A stretch of DNA of 64,000 nt. Origin: Rhizorhabdus dicambivorans. Lineage in GTDB: Bacteria; Pseudomonadota; Alphaproteobacteria; Sphingomonadales; Sphingomonadaceae. Both the position numbers and the translations under genes were made by a program. Shown here one piece after another: positions 14,955 through 23,257 of this stretch; position 1 is the stretch's first letter, and every line of letters starts with the position of its first letter. A model generated the notes under the pieces. The model was given only the letters and a program-made list of their open reading frames with translations. It did not search any database and was not told the origin of the DNA. Location: the NCBI RefSeq assembly GCF_002355275.1, contig NZ_CP023449.1:4876001-4940000 (forward strand), read 5' to 3'.

Positions 14955-17510
14955 ATGAAAAGAACAGGTCTCGTTTCCTTCACCGCGCTGGCGCTCGCCA
15001 GCCTTTCTGCCTCGGCCGCAATGGCCCAGACGCTTCCGGCGGAGGCCGGCGAGGCGACCGACGAGGGAGCCACCATCATCGTCACGGGCACCCGCGCGAG
15101 TGGAATTACCGCCGCGGAAAGCCCGACGCCGATCAAGCTGCTCGGTGCCGATGCGATCGAGAAGGTCGGCCAGCCCAACCTCAACCAGGCGCTGACCCAG
15201 CTCGTCCCCTCCTTCGTCGCCCAGGCCTTCGGCGGCGACATGGCGAACCAGACTCTGCAGGCCCGCCTGCGCGGCCTCAGCCCGAACCACACGCTGGTGC
15301 TGGTCAACGGCAAGCGCCGCCACACCACCGCCAATTTCGCGGTGCTGAGCGGCCCGTTCCAGGGCGGCGCCTCGGCCGATCTCGACCTGATCTCGCCCCA
15401 GGCGATCCAGCGAATCGAGGTGCTCGAACAGGGGGCCGCCGCGCAATATGGCTCGGATGCGATCGCCGGCGTCATCAACATCCTGCTCAAGGACAATGAC
15501 GAGGGCGGCACCGCCGTCGGCAGCTATGGCGAATATTACAAGGGTGACGGCGGCACCTACAACGCCCAGCTCAACCTCGGCACCCGCGTCGGCGAGGCCG
15601 GCTGGATCAACCTGACCGGTTTCTATCGTTCGCATGGCCGCAGCCAGCGCGGCGGGCTCGACCGCCGCGTCACCGACATGAACGGCGTGCTGCTGACCAC
15701 GTTGAGCGCCGCCCAGCGCGCGCTCTATCCGGGCCAGGACGGCTTTCCCTTCGTCAACAAGATCGTCGGCGACGCCAAGTCCCGCCTGTACAACACCAGC
15801 TACAATGCCGGCTATGATCTGGGTGACGTGCAACTCTATTCGTTCGGCACCTACAGCCACAAGACGGCCAGCTCGATCCAGAACTTCCGCCTCGCCGATC
15901 GGGTCATCCGATCGCCCGTGCTGGGCGTCGCTGGCACGCTGACAACGCCGGGCGTGATCCTGTTCGACAATACCGGATTCGACCCGACCGAGGAGATCAG
16001 CGAGGACGATTTCGGCATCACCGGCGGCGTCAAGGGCGAGACGATGGGCTGGAAGTGGGACCTTTCCACCACCTACGGCAAGGACAAGGTCAAGCTCTAC
16101 ACCCGCAACAGCGCCAACGCCTCGTTGTTCGTCGACACCGGCTTCACCCCGACCGATTTCTATGACGGCCAGTTCATCAACGAGGAACTGACCCTTAACG
16201 CCGATTTCGGCAAGGAATTCGACGTCGGCATGGTCGAGCCAATGAACGTCGCCTTCGGCGCCGAATATCGCAAGGGCACCTATTCGATTGGGTCGGGCGA
16301 TCCGGGCTCCATCTACAAGGAGGGCGGCCAGTCCTATCCAGGCTTCCGGCCGACCGACGCCGGCAGCCACAGCCGGAAATCCTATTCGGCCTATATCGAT
16401 CTGGCGCTGATGCCGGCCGATGGCCTCAAGCTCGACGTAGCGGGCCGTTACGAGCATTATTCGGACTTCGGGAGCAAGGTGATCGGCAAGATCACCGGCC
16501 GCTATGACATCACCGATGGCTTCGCGCTGCGCGGCACGGTGTCGAACGGCTTCCGCGCCCCGACCCTGGCCGAGAGCTTCTATTCGGCGACCAACGTCGC
16601 CCCGACCTCGGCGACGGTGCAGCTGCCTGCCAATTCGGCGGCGGCCAAGCTGGTGGGCTTCCAGAACCTCAAGCCCGAGAAGTCCACCACGTTCAGCGCC
16701 GGTTTCGTCGCCGAACCGGTCGACAAGCTGACTGTCACGGTCGATGCCTATCAGATCAAGGTGAAGGACCGGATCATCGGTTCGGGTTCGATCGCGGGCA
16801 AGATCAGCGGCGTGGTCTGCAGTCCCGCGGCCAACCCGTCGGGCTGCCCGTTCGACGGCAACCTGATCCTCGGCGCGATCGCGGCACAGGGCAACATCCT
16901 CGATCCCACCGTCGGCGACGTCAGCATCGCGGTGTTCACCAACGGCGTCGACACCCGCACCCGCGGCATCGACCTGACGGCGTCCTACCCGATGAGCATG
17001 GACTTCGGTTCGATCAACTGGACGCTGAGCGCCAACTACAACGAGACCAAGATCACCAAGGTCTCGATCGACCCGCGCCTGATCGATGCGATCGCGATCA
17101 GCATCATCGAGAAATCGTCGCCCAAGTGGAAGGTGATCGCCGGCGCCACCTTCACCTCGGGCCCGCTCTCCATCACCCTGCGCGAGGCGCTCTACGGCCC
17201 CACCTCGCAGCTTACCCGTCCGTCGGGCGCCTATCTCGGCCCGGTCGGCGGCTACTACAAGGTTGAGGTCGGCACCTCGGCGCTCACCGACCTCGAAGTC
17301 AGCTACGAACTGGTCAAGGACCTGACACTGACCGCCGGCGCGAACAACCTGTTCAACAAGAAGCCCGAGAAGGTCTACAACGTCACCCTGGCCAACGGCA
17401 CCGGCCTGCGCCCGGTCACCGGCTCCAACGTCTGGAACCAGCCGCTCACCTTTGGCCCCTACGGCTTCAACGGCGGTTATTATTATGGCCGCATCACCCT
17501 GAAGTTCTGA
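14955..17510 (+). CDS. TonB-dependent outer-membrane receptor (next to the amine dehydrogenase module)
   Basis: An energised outer-membrane importer of 851 aa. The signal peptide MKRTGLVSFTALALASLSASAAMAQ is followed by the TonB-box-like segment ATIIVTGTRA, a plug domain (LRGLSPNHTLVLVNGKRR, VLEQGAAAQYGSDAIAGVINILLK) and a 22-strand barrel ending YYYGRITLKF with the terminal Phe. The ATG at 14955 follows GGGGGCGC; a longer open frame begins upstream but lacks a secretion signal. A good terminator follows at 17526. The next genes encode an exported FAD enzyme, cytochromes and RidA, so its cargo may be the amine substrate of that module. That link is by position only. Confidence 0.93.
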   Translation: MKRTGLVSFTALALASLSASAAMAQTLPAEAGEATDEGATIIVTGTRASGITAAESPTPIKLLGADAIEKVGQPNLNQALTQLVPSFVAQAFGGDMANQTLQARLRGLSPNHTLVLVNGKRRHTTANFAVLSGPFQGGASADLDLISPQAIQRIEVLEQGAAAQYGSDAIAGVINILLKDNDEGGTAVGSYGEYYKGDGGTYNAQLNLGTRVGEAGWINLTGFYRSHGRSQRGGLDRRVTDMNGVLLTTLSAAQRALYPGQDGFPFVNKIVGDAKSRLYNTSYNAGYDLGDVQLYSFGTYSHKTASSIQNFRLADRVIRSPVLGVAGTLTTPGVILFDNTGFDPTEEISEDDFGITGGVKGETMGWKWDLSTTYGKDKVKLYTRNSANASLFVDTGFTPTDFYDGQFINEELTLNADFGKEFDVGMVEPMNVAFGAEYRKGTYSIGSGDPGSIYKEGGQSYPGFRPTDAGSHSRKSYSAYIDLALMPADGLKLDVAGRYEHYSDFGSKVIGKITGRYDITDGFALRGTVSNGFRAPTLAESFYSATNVAPTSATVQLPANSAAAKLVGFQNLKPEKSTTFSAGFVAEPVDKLTVTVDAYQIKVKDRIIGSGSIAGKISGVVCSPAANPSGCPFDGNLILGAIAAQGNILDPTVGDVSIAVFTNGVDTRTRGIDLTASYPMSMDFGSINWTLSANYNETKITKVSIDPRLIDAIAISIIEKSSPKWKVIAGATFTSGPLSITLREALYGPTSQLTRPSGAYLGPVGGYYKVEVGTSALTDLEVSYELVKDLTLTAGANNLFNKKPEKVYNVTLANGTGLRPVTGSNVWNQPLTFGPYGFNGGYYYGRITLKF

Positions 17511-17525
17511 TCGGCTTCCCCTTCT

Positions 17526-17563
17526 GGCCGGGAGTGAATCCGTTCGCTCCCGGCCTTTGCTTT
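17526..17563 (+). terminator. Rho-independent terminator after the TonB receptor
   Basis: GGCCGGGAGTGAA and TTCGCTCCCGGCC form a 13-pair stem (one G-T wobble) around a TCCG loop, followed by TTTGCTTT. It lies 16 bases after the stop codon and separates the receptor transcript from the amine oxidoreductase operon. Confidence 0.8.
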
Positions 17564-17599
17564 CACTAGTGTAACCACAGACTGATTCCAGAAGGATGG

Positions 17600-19207
17600 A
17601 TGATGGGCGACCTTGATATGGGCATGGCCTCGAACGGCCTGACCCGCCGCTTTTTCCTGGAAAGACTTGGCCGGATGGGCGGCACGGCGATGCTGCTCGC
17701 GGGCATGGACGCGCTGGGCTTCGGGATCGGATCGGCACTGGCCGCGCCGCCGAAGCTGGAGGGCAAGCCGAGGAAGAACCGGGTGGTGATCCTCGGCGCC
17801 GGCAATGCGGGCCTTGCCTCCGCATATGAACTCACCCAGGCCGGCTATCAGGTAACGGTAATCGAGGCGCGCAGCTTCCCGGGCGGCCGCGCCCAGACCG
17901 CGCGCAAGGGCTTCAGCTTGACCGAGCTGGGCGGTGCTACCCAGAATTGCGATTATGACGACGGGCTCTACATCAATCATGGCCCGTGGCGGATTCCCTA
18001 CCACCATCATTCGACGCTCCACTACACCCGCAAGTTCGGCGTGCCGCTGGAGCTGTTCAACAACGACAACGACGCCAGCTTCCTGTTCTTCGAGAAGGGC
18101 AAGGGACCGCTGGCCGGCAAGCCCGTCCGCAAGGGCGAGGTCGCGGCCGACATGCTCGGCTATTCGTCGGAGATACTGGCCAAGCTGTCGAAGCAGGGCG
18201 CGCTCGACAGCCAGATGGGCGCCGAGGACAAGGAACGCTTCATCGAGTTCCTGACCGAGTTCGGCCATCTGTCGAAGAAGGACCTCAACTATACCGGCAC
18301 GCCGGGCCGGGGCTTCCTGGTCGATCCGGGCGCGGGCACTGATCCCGGCCCCGGCAAGCCGTCGGCCCCGCACAAGCTCAACGATCTGCTCGACAGCGGC
18401 CTGTGGCACATGCTGCACAGCGTCGCCGAATGGGAGCAGCAGCGCACCATGTTCCAGCCGGTCCAGGGCATGGAGCAGATTCCCAAGGCGATCGCGCGGC
18501 ATCTGCCGGACGGGATGATCCGCTATTCGACCGAGGTGCAGCGCATCCGACAGAGCCCCAAGGGCGTGACCGTCGATGTGATGCGCGACGGCCAGCCCGA
18601 GACGATCGCCGCCGACTGGTGCATCTGCACCATCCCGCTATCGGTTCTGAAGACCATCGACCATGGCCTGTCGCCCGCCTTCGCCGAGGCGATGGCGAAA
18701 TGCGCCTATGCGCCGGTCGGCAAGATCGGCCTCCAGATGAAGCGCCGATTCTGGGAGGAGGATCATTCGATCTACGGGGGCCATGTCTTCTGCGACAATC
18801 CCGACATTAACAATATCGCGCTGCCCTCCACCGGCTGGCAGGGACAGAAGGGCGTGCTGCTGGGTTACTATAATTTCGGTCCCAACGCCGCGAAGGTCTC
18901 GGCCAGGTCGCCCGCCGACCGCGCCGCGCTGGCGCTCGACTATGGCCAGAAGATATTTCCCGCCTACAAGGAGAGCTACGAGACCAGCTTCTCGGTCGCC
19001 TGGCACCGGGTGAAGTACAACCTCGGCGGCTGGGGGATGTGGAGCGACGAGGCGCGTGCCACCGCCTATCCGCTGCTCACCGAGCCCGACGGAAGACTCT
19101 ATCTGGCCGGCGAACATATGAGCTATATCGGCGGCTGGCAGGCCGGTGCGTTCGAAAGCGCATGGCAGCAGGTCGAACGGCTCCACGCCCGCGCGATGAA
19201 AGGATGA
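17600..19207 (+). CDS. Tat-exported FAD-dependent amine oxidoreductase (flavin amine oxidase family; likely cytochrome c-linked dehydrogenase)
   Basis: A 535-aa flavoprotein that oxidises a C-N bond to an imine. The N-terminus holds a twin-arginine signal (TRRFFLERLG, residues 15-24, then a hydrophobic stretch ending SALAAPP). The FAD fold starts at RVVILGAGNAGLASAYELTQAG (GxGxxG at 66-71) with VIEARSFPGGRAQT, and the C-terminal FAD motif is GRLYLAGEHMSYIGGWQAGAFESA. The mid-protein segment with HHH (about residue 134) is not found in simple monoamine oxidases. AAGGATGG precedes the start. Its stop overlaps a cytochrome c start by four bases. This pairing recalls Pseudomonas NicA2/CycN, where the oxidase is really a cytochrome c reductase. 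The substrate is unknown. Confidence 0.87.
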   Translation: MMGDLDMGMASNGLTRRFFLERLGRMGGTAMLLAGMDALGFGIGSALAAPPKLEGKPRKNRVVILGAGNAGLASAYELTQAGYQVTVIEARSFPGGRAQTARKGFSLTELGGATQNCDYDDGLYINHGPWRIPYHHHSTLHYTRKFGVPLELFNNDNDASFLFFEKGKGPLAGKPVRKGEVAADMLGYSSEILAKLSKQGALDSQMGAEDKERFIEFLTEFGHLSKKDLNYTGTPGRGFLVDPGAGTDPGPGKPSAPHKLNDLLDSGLWHMLHSVAEWEQQRTMFQPVQGMEQIPKAIARHLPDGMIRYSTEVQRIRQSPKGVTVDVMRDGQPETIAADWCICTIPLSVLKTIDHGLSPAFAEAMAKCAYAPVGKIGLQMKRRFWEEDHSIYGGHVFCDNPDINNIALPSTGWQGQKGVLLGYYNFGPNAAKVSARSPADRAALALDYGQKIFPAYKESYETSFSVAWHRVKYNLGGWGMWSDEARATAYPLLTEPDGRLYLAGEHMSYIGGWQAGAFESAWQQVERLHARAMKG

Positions 19208-19638
19208 GAGCCGTGCGTATCCTGACCTGCCTGCCGCTGCTGGCGGCCGCCTTCGCCGTCTCCGCGCAGACCACCCACGCCCCGACCGTCGCCGCCGCGC
19301 CCGATCCGGCGCTTGATCCCGCCAGGGTGTTCAGCGACAATTGCGCCGCCTGCCACCAGGAGGACGGCAAGGGAATCGAGGGCGCCTTCCCTGCCCTTGC
19401 CGGCGACAAGTTCGTCCTGGAGGGCCCCGATCCGGTGATCCACGTCGTGCTGGAGGGCCGGGGCGGCATGCCCACCTTCAAGGCCGATCTCACCGATGCT
19501 CAGATCGCCGCCGCCGTCACCTATATCCGCACCAGCTGGGGCAATGCCGCATCGCCGGTGACAGCCGAAACGGTGGCAGCGATCCGATCGGGCGAAGCAC
19601 CCAGGCCCGACGCCACCAAGATCATTTCCGCCCATTGA
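19204..19638 (+). CDS. Small c-type cytochrome, probable electron acceptor of the amine oxidoreductase
   Basis: A 144-aa periplasmic cytochrome. The signal peptide MRAVRILTCLPLLAAAFAVSAQ is followed by one haem site, NCAACH (Cys47, Cys50, His51), and the likely axial Met in GRGGMPTF. The rest matches the class I cytochrome c fold (ALAGDKFV, AAAVTYIRTSWGN). Its ATG overlaps the stop of the FAD enzyme (ATGA), so the two are translationally coupled. The simplest reading is that the flavin passes electrons to this protein instead of oxygen, as CycN does for NicA2. Confidence 0.9.
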   Translation: MRAVRILTCLPLLAAAFAVSAQTTHAPTVAAAPDPALDPARVFSDNCAACHQEDGKGIEGAFPALAGDKFVLEGPDPVIHVVLEGRGGMPTFKADLTDAQIAAAVTYIRTSWGNAASPVTAETVAAIRSGEAPRPDATKIISAH

Positions 19639-19656
19639 TTCCTGAAGGAGACTGCC

Positions 19657-20169
19657 ATGAAGACCAAGATGATCGCAGCCGCCATCCTCGCCACCGCCCT
19701 GGCCGCGCCCGCGCTCGCCGCCCCGGCCCCCGTCAACCGCATCACCAGCCCCGGCCCCGACGGCAAGCCGGGCCTGATCCTCAAGGGGGTGATCGTCCCG
19801 GCAGGCTACGAGACCTTCTACCTGTCGGGCCAGCTCGCCGATCCGATCGATCCGGCCAAGAAGGAGACGATGGACGATTTCGGGGACACCAAGACCCAGA
19901 CGATCAGCACGATCAAGAAGATCAAGGCGCTGCTGGAAGCGCAGGGCTACGCGATTACCGATGTCGTCAAGATGCAGGCCTTCCTCGCCGCCGATCCCAA
20001 GCTGGGCAAGATCGACTTCGCGGGCTTCAACGCCGGCTTCAAGGAGTATTTCGGATCGGCCGACAACCCCAACACGGTCTCGCGCTCGACCTTCCAGGTC
20101 GCCAACCTCGTCTCTCCGGTCTTCCTGGTCGAACTGGAGGTGACCGCGGTGAAGGCACCGAAGAAATAA
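19657..20169 (+). CDS. Secreted RidA (YjgF/YER057c/UK114) family protein
   Basis: RidA proteins hydrolyse reactive imines and enamines to ketones plus ammonia. This one is 170 aa, about 40 longer than cytosolic RidA, because of a signal peptide (MKTKMIAAAILATALAAPALAAPAP). The family core is clear: FYLSGQLADPID, TKTQTISTIKKIKALLEAQGYAITDVVKMQAFL, and SRSTFQVANL followed by VELEVTAV, with the substrate-binding Arg (in SRST) and Glu kept. It lies 18 bases after the cytochrome gene in the amine oxidoreductase operon, so it probably clears the imine product in the periplasm. A terminator follows directly. Confidence 0.9.
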   Translation: MKTKMIAAAILATALAAPALAAPAPVNRITSPGPDGKPGLILKGVIVPAGYETFYLSGQLADPIDPAKKETMDDFGDTKTQTISTIKKIKALLEAQGYAITDVVKMQAFLAADPKLGKIDFAGFNAGFKEYFGSADNPNTVSRSTFQVANLVSPVFLVELEVTAVKAPKK

Positions 20170-20193
20170 GCTTCAGCCCCGTCACGCGAAAGC

Positions 20194-20229
20194 GGGCCCC
20201 TCTCCTTCGGGAGCGGGGCCCTTTTCTTT
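20194..20229 (+). terminator. Rho-independent terminator after ridA-like gene
   Basis: GGGCCCC-T-CTCC, a TTCG loop, then GGAG-C-GGGGCCC form a strong stem with one internal mismatch, followed by TTTTCTTT. It lies 24 bases after the RidA stop codon and sits between it and the second cytochrome gene. Confidence 0.82.
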
Positions 20230-20294
20230 GCCCTTGAACCGGAGCCGGTACGACCCCACCATGGAAAGTGGAGGAGGTTTAACGGAGCAACGCC

Positions 20295-20651
20295 ATGCGC
20301 CGGATGATCGCCCTTGCCCTGATCGTTCTGACCCCTTCGCCCATCCTTGCCCAGCCGGGGCCCGACCCGGCGAAGATCTACGCCGAGAATTGCGCGCGCT
20401 GCCACCAGCTCAGCGGCAAGGGGCTGGAGGGCGCCTATCCCGGCCTGGCCGGGGACAGGATCACCACCGGCCCCGCGCCCGCCGCGATCCGCCTGGTCCT
20501 CGACGGGAAGGGCGAGATGCCGGCCTTCCGCAATCGGCTGAGCGACGCCGAGATGGCGGCGGCGCTCAGCTACGCCCGGACGAGCTGGGGCAATATGGCC
20601 GGCGCGGTGACCGGACAGGAGGTCACGAAAGCGAAGGCGGCAGCAAAATAG
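20295..20651 (+). CDS. Second small c-type cytochrome
   Basis: 118 aa with a signal peptide (MRRMIALALIVLTPSPILAQ), one haem site NCARCH (Cys33, Cys36, His37), and a probable axial Met in GKGEMPAF. It is clearly a paralogue of the cytochrome at 19204: both share CHQ-GKG(L/I)EGA(Y/F)P-LAGD, a (V)LDGKGEMP/VLEGRGGMP segment and a RTSWGN motif. CGGAG lies seven bases before the ATG. It follows a terminator, so it may be read through or have its own promoter. It may carry electrons onward from the first cytochrome to the terminal oxidase or act as a spare partner. Confidence 0.9.
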   Translation: MRRMIALALIVLTPSPILAQPGPDPAKIYAENCARCHQLSGKGLEGAYPGLAGDRITTGPAPAAIRLVLDGKGEMPAFRNRLSDAEMAAALSYARTSWGNMAGAVTGQEVTKAKAAAK

Positions 20652-20688
20652 CGTCGCTCCGGTGGAGGCCGGGGCGACCGACGGAGAC

Positions 20689-21195
20689 TTAGACGATCTC
20701 CACCACATCCCCGGGTGACAGCTGCGGCAGCAGACCCAACAGCGCGTCCCTCTCCACCGCCACGCATCCCGCCGTCGGGCGGCCTTCGCTGCAGTGGAGG
20801 AACACCGCGCTTCCCAGACCCTGAACCGGGGGCGCATCATTGTGGCCGAGCACCACGATCACGTCATAGGCGCCGTCCTCCCGCACCAGCCGTTCGGCCG
20901 AGAAGCGATGGGGGTGGCGCACCGGCCGGTTATATTGGGGATCGCCGGGGCCATCCGACCAGCCATCCTCCGCCCTGATCCAGCGCCACGGCAGACGCAG
21001 CCCCGGCGGCGGGGAGGCGGCACCCGGCCGGAACAGCACGGTACGGATCGGCCAGCGCCCCAGCGGGGTCGCCCCGTCGCCCTCGCGCTTGTCGGCGGCG
21101 GGCAGCGCGCCTGCACGGCCGATCGCGCAGGGAATGAGGGTGCCGTCCGGTGCGGTGAGGGTCAGCGTCGCGCTGTCGACCCTCAGCCCACTCAC
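20689..21195 (-). CDS. L,D-transpeptidase (YkuD) family protein
   Basis: 168 aa. The YkuD catalytic signature is clear near the C-terminus: VFLHCSEGRPTAGCVAVERD, with the catalytic Cys in GCVAV and the His upstream. Such enzymes cross-link peptidoglycan or attach proteins to it. I see no signal peptide or lysin-motif domain, which is unusual for a periplasmic enzyme. It uses a GTG start that overlaps the ribA stop by four bases (GTGA), so it is the third gene of an xth-ribA-ldt operon. It is convergent with the second cytochrome gene. Confidence 0.82.
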   Translation of the reverse strand: MSGLRVDSATLTLTAPDGTLIPCAIGRAGALPAADKREGDGATPLGRWPIRTVLFRPGAASPPPGLRLPWRWIRAEDGWSDGPGDPQYNRPVRHPHRFSAERLVREDGAYDVIVVLGHNDAPPVQGLGSAVFLHCSEGRPTAGCVAVERDALLGLLPQLSPGDVVEIV

Positions 21196-22247
21196 AGGAC
21201 GTGGCCGGTGCGGTCGCGCTTGGTGGCGAGATAGGCGCTGTTGTGCGGATTCTCGCCCATGCGGTGCGCCACCCGCTCGACCACCTCGATCCCCGCGCCT
21301 TCGAGGCCGGCGACCTTCTGCGGATTGTTGGTGAGCAGCCGGACCCTGAGCTGGCCGAGCAGCGACAGCATCCGCGCCGCCACCCGGAAATCGCGCTCGT
21401 CCACCCCGAAGCCCAGCCGGAGATTGGCGTCGACCGTGTCGAAGCCCTGATCCTGCAAGGCATAGGCGCGCAGTTTATTGATCAGGCCGATGCCGCGCCC
21501 TTCCTGACGCAGATAGAGGAGGATACCCCAATTGGCCTCGGTCATCGCCGCCAGCGCGCCGCCAAGCTGCGGCCCGCAATCGCATTTGAGCGAGCCCAGC
21601 ACGTCGCCGGTCAGGCATTCGCTGTGGAGGCGGACCAGCGGCGGGGTACCGTCGGGCGTGCCGATGATCAGCGCGACATGCTCGGCGGCGTCGGCGACAT
21701 GGCGGAAGGCGACGATCTCGGCCTTCTCGCTGACCGCAACCGGCAAGCGCGCCTGCGAGGCGATGACGAGATGCGCCGGGTCCTCATAATCGTCGAGCGC
21801 CTCGGCCGACAGCTCGGCCTCGGCCGCCCCGTCATTCTTCACGAACAGCGCCGGCAGCAGCCCGGCGAGGCGCGCCAGCCGGAGCGCCGCCTCGGCCGCC
21901 TCCGGCGCCTCGACCGCCTTGGCGCGGAACGGTCCCTTCAGCGGGGTCGCCAGGTCGCGCACCGGATCGGCCAGTGCGATCGCCACCGGCAGGTCCAGCC
22001 ACGGCACGCGTTCGACCAGCGCCGGGCTGGCCGGATTGGCCGCCTCACGCTGGTTGGCGAGACGCAATGTCTCGGCCCGCGTGGCGGAAAGCAGGACGTC
22101 GGCAGCGCCGCCCGTATCGAAATCGGCGAGGGTGACGTCATTGGCCGTCTCGATCGCCAGGGCGACCAGCCGCTTGCCCCCGGCCGACACCGCGACCGGC
22201 CAGCCGCGCTTGAGCGCATCGATGGCGCGGGCGGCGTCGCGGGCCAT
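21192..22247 (-). CDS. ribA: GTP cyclohydrolase II with extra N-terminal domain
   Basis: The first step of riboflavin synthesis from GTP. The C-terminal half (about residues 155-351) holds the zinc motif SECLTGDVLGSLKCDCGPQL with three Cys, then LRQEGRGIGLINKLRAYALQDQG and VRLLTNNPQKV. The first 150 residues form an additional domain that may be a decayed relative of the RibB half of RibBA, but it lacks the acidic metal-binding loop, so I do not call it bifunctional. The ATG at 22247 comes two bases after the xth stop. Riboflavin supply fits the many flavoenzymes here; ribF lies 2.7 kb away on the other strand. Confidence 0.92.
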   Translation of the reverse strand: MARDAARAIDALKRGWPVAVSAGGKRLVALAIETANDVTLADFDTGGAADVLLSATRAETLRLANQREAANPASPALVERVPWLDLPVAIALADPVRDLATPLKGPFRAKAVEAPEAAEAALRLARLAGLLPALFVKNDGAAEAELSAEALDDYEDPAHLVIASQARLPVAVSEKAEIVAFRHVADAAEHVALIIGTPDGTPPLVRLHSECLTGDVLGSLKCDCGPQLGGALAAMTEANWGILLYLRQEGRGIGLINKLRAYALQDQGFDTVDANLRLGFGVDERDFRVAARMLSLLGQLRVRLLTNNPQKVAGLEGAGIEVVERVAHRMGENPHNSAYLATKRDRTGHVL

Positions 22248-22249
22248 GC

Positions 22250-23041
22250 TCACACGTCGAGCTCGGTGATCAGCGGGATGTGATCGGAAGGCCGGATCCA
22301 TGAGCGGCACGGCTCGCAGACATAATGGTTGGTGGCGAGCCTGGCGACCTCGGGGCTGGCCCACATATGGTCGAGCCGGCGGCCGCGATCGGACGCCGCC
22401 CAGTCCTGCGCGCGATAGCTCCACCAGGTGAAGAGCCGCGCCGGCGGCGGCACGAAGGTACGGCCCAGGTCGACCCAGTCATGCGCCGCCTGAAGCCGGC
22501 CCAGCGTCTCGACCTCGATCGGCGTGTGGCTGACCACGTCGAGCAGCTGCTTGTGGCTCCACACGTCGCATTCGAGCGGGGCGATGTTGAAATCCCCCAC
22601 CAGCAGCGTCGGCTCCTTCAGATCCTCCGACCAGCGGATCATGCGGCCGAGGAAATCGAGCTTCTGCCCGAACTTCGGATTGAGCGCGCGATCGGGAATG
22701 TCGCCGCCCGCGGGCACATAGACATTCTCCAGCCGGATGCCGCAATCGAGCCTGACACCGATGTGCCGCGCCTCGCCATTGTCCTGCCAGTCGTGCCGGC
22801 CATTGTCGTGCAGCGGCAGCTTCGAGATGATCGCCACGCCATGATGCATCGGCTGGCCGTTGATCTCGAAATGCGTGTAGCCGATGTCGCGGAACATCTG
22901 GAACGGGAAGGTGTCGTCGCGGACCTTGGTCTCCTGCAGGCAGAGGATGTCGACCTGCTGCTCCTCCAGGAACTGCCTGACGATATCGATGCGGGCACGG
23001 ACCGAATTGATGTTCCAGGACGCGATCTTGAGCTTTGCCAT
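22250..23041 (-). CDS. xth: Exodeoxyribonuclease III
   Basis: Base-excision repair AP endonuclease and 3'-exonuclease. 263 aa. Endonuclease/exonuclease/phosphatase motifs are present: SWNINSVRAR, LQETKVRDDTFP (metal Glu), GDFNIAP (Asp/Asn), and the terminal RPSDHIPLITEL with the catalytic His. The ATG at 23041 begins exactly at family homology (MAKLKIASWNINS). An open extension upstream lies within a repeat element and is not coding. It heads the leftward xth-ribA-ldt operon. Confidence 0.95.
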   Translation of the reverse strand: MAKLKIASWNINSVRARIDIVRQFLEEQQVDILCLQETKVRDDTFPFQMFRDIGYTHFEINGQPMHHGVAIISKLPLHDNGRHDWQDNGEARHIGVRLDCGIRLENVYVPAGGDIPDRALNPKFGQKLDFLGRMIRWSEDLKEPTLLVGDFNIAPLECDVWSHKQLLDVVSHTPIEVETLGRLQAAHDWVDLGRTFVPPPARLFTWWSYRAQDWAASDRGRRLDHMWASPEVARLATNHYVCEPCRSWIRPSDHIPLITELDV

Positions 23042-23100
23042 AGGCCGGCGATGTAGCGAGGGGGCGGGGTGAAAGGAAGTGGGGCGGCATCCAAACTTCA

Positions 23101-23198
23101 CCGTCACCCCAGCGAAGGCTGGGGTCCATGTCTCTTTCCACCCGAAATGGCATCTGAGAAGGCGACAGACATGGATGCCAGCCTTCGCTGGCATGACG
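23101..23198. repeat. REPIN-like paired inverted repeat, copy 1 (xth-thyA gap)
   Basis: Left arm with CCCCAGCGAAGGCTGGGG and right arm with TGCCAGCCTTCGCTGGCA are hairpins in inverted orientation, flanked by GTCA...TGAC ends. This copy and that at 24775 are nearly identical over the full length. Confidence 0.8.
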
Positions 23199-23257
23199 AT
23201 ATCAGGATTTGACGACCGACATTGACCGACACGGATACCCCCCGCTACCCACCTCGC

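Noticed and set aside
14877-17825. Minus-strand open frame of over 980 codons opposite the TonB receptor
   Set aside because: Asp/Arg/Gly-rich shadow with no domain; the plus strand shows a signal peptide, plug and barrel.
17600-19207. Assignment of the FAD enzyme as nicotine oxidase
   Set aside because: Only gene order and fold resemble NicA2. No nicotine-pathway neighbours are present, so the substrate is left open.
23042-23194. Upstream extension of the xth frame
   Set aside because: It runs through a repeat element, and xth homology begins exactly at 23041.
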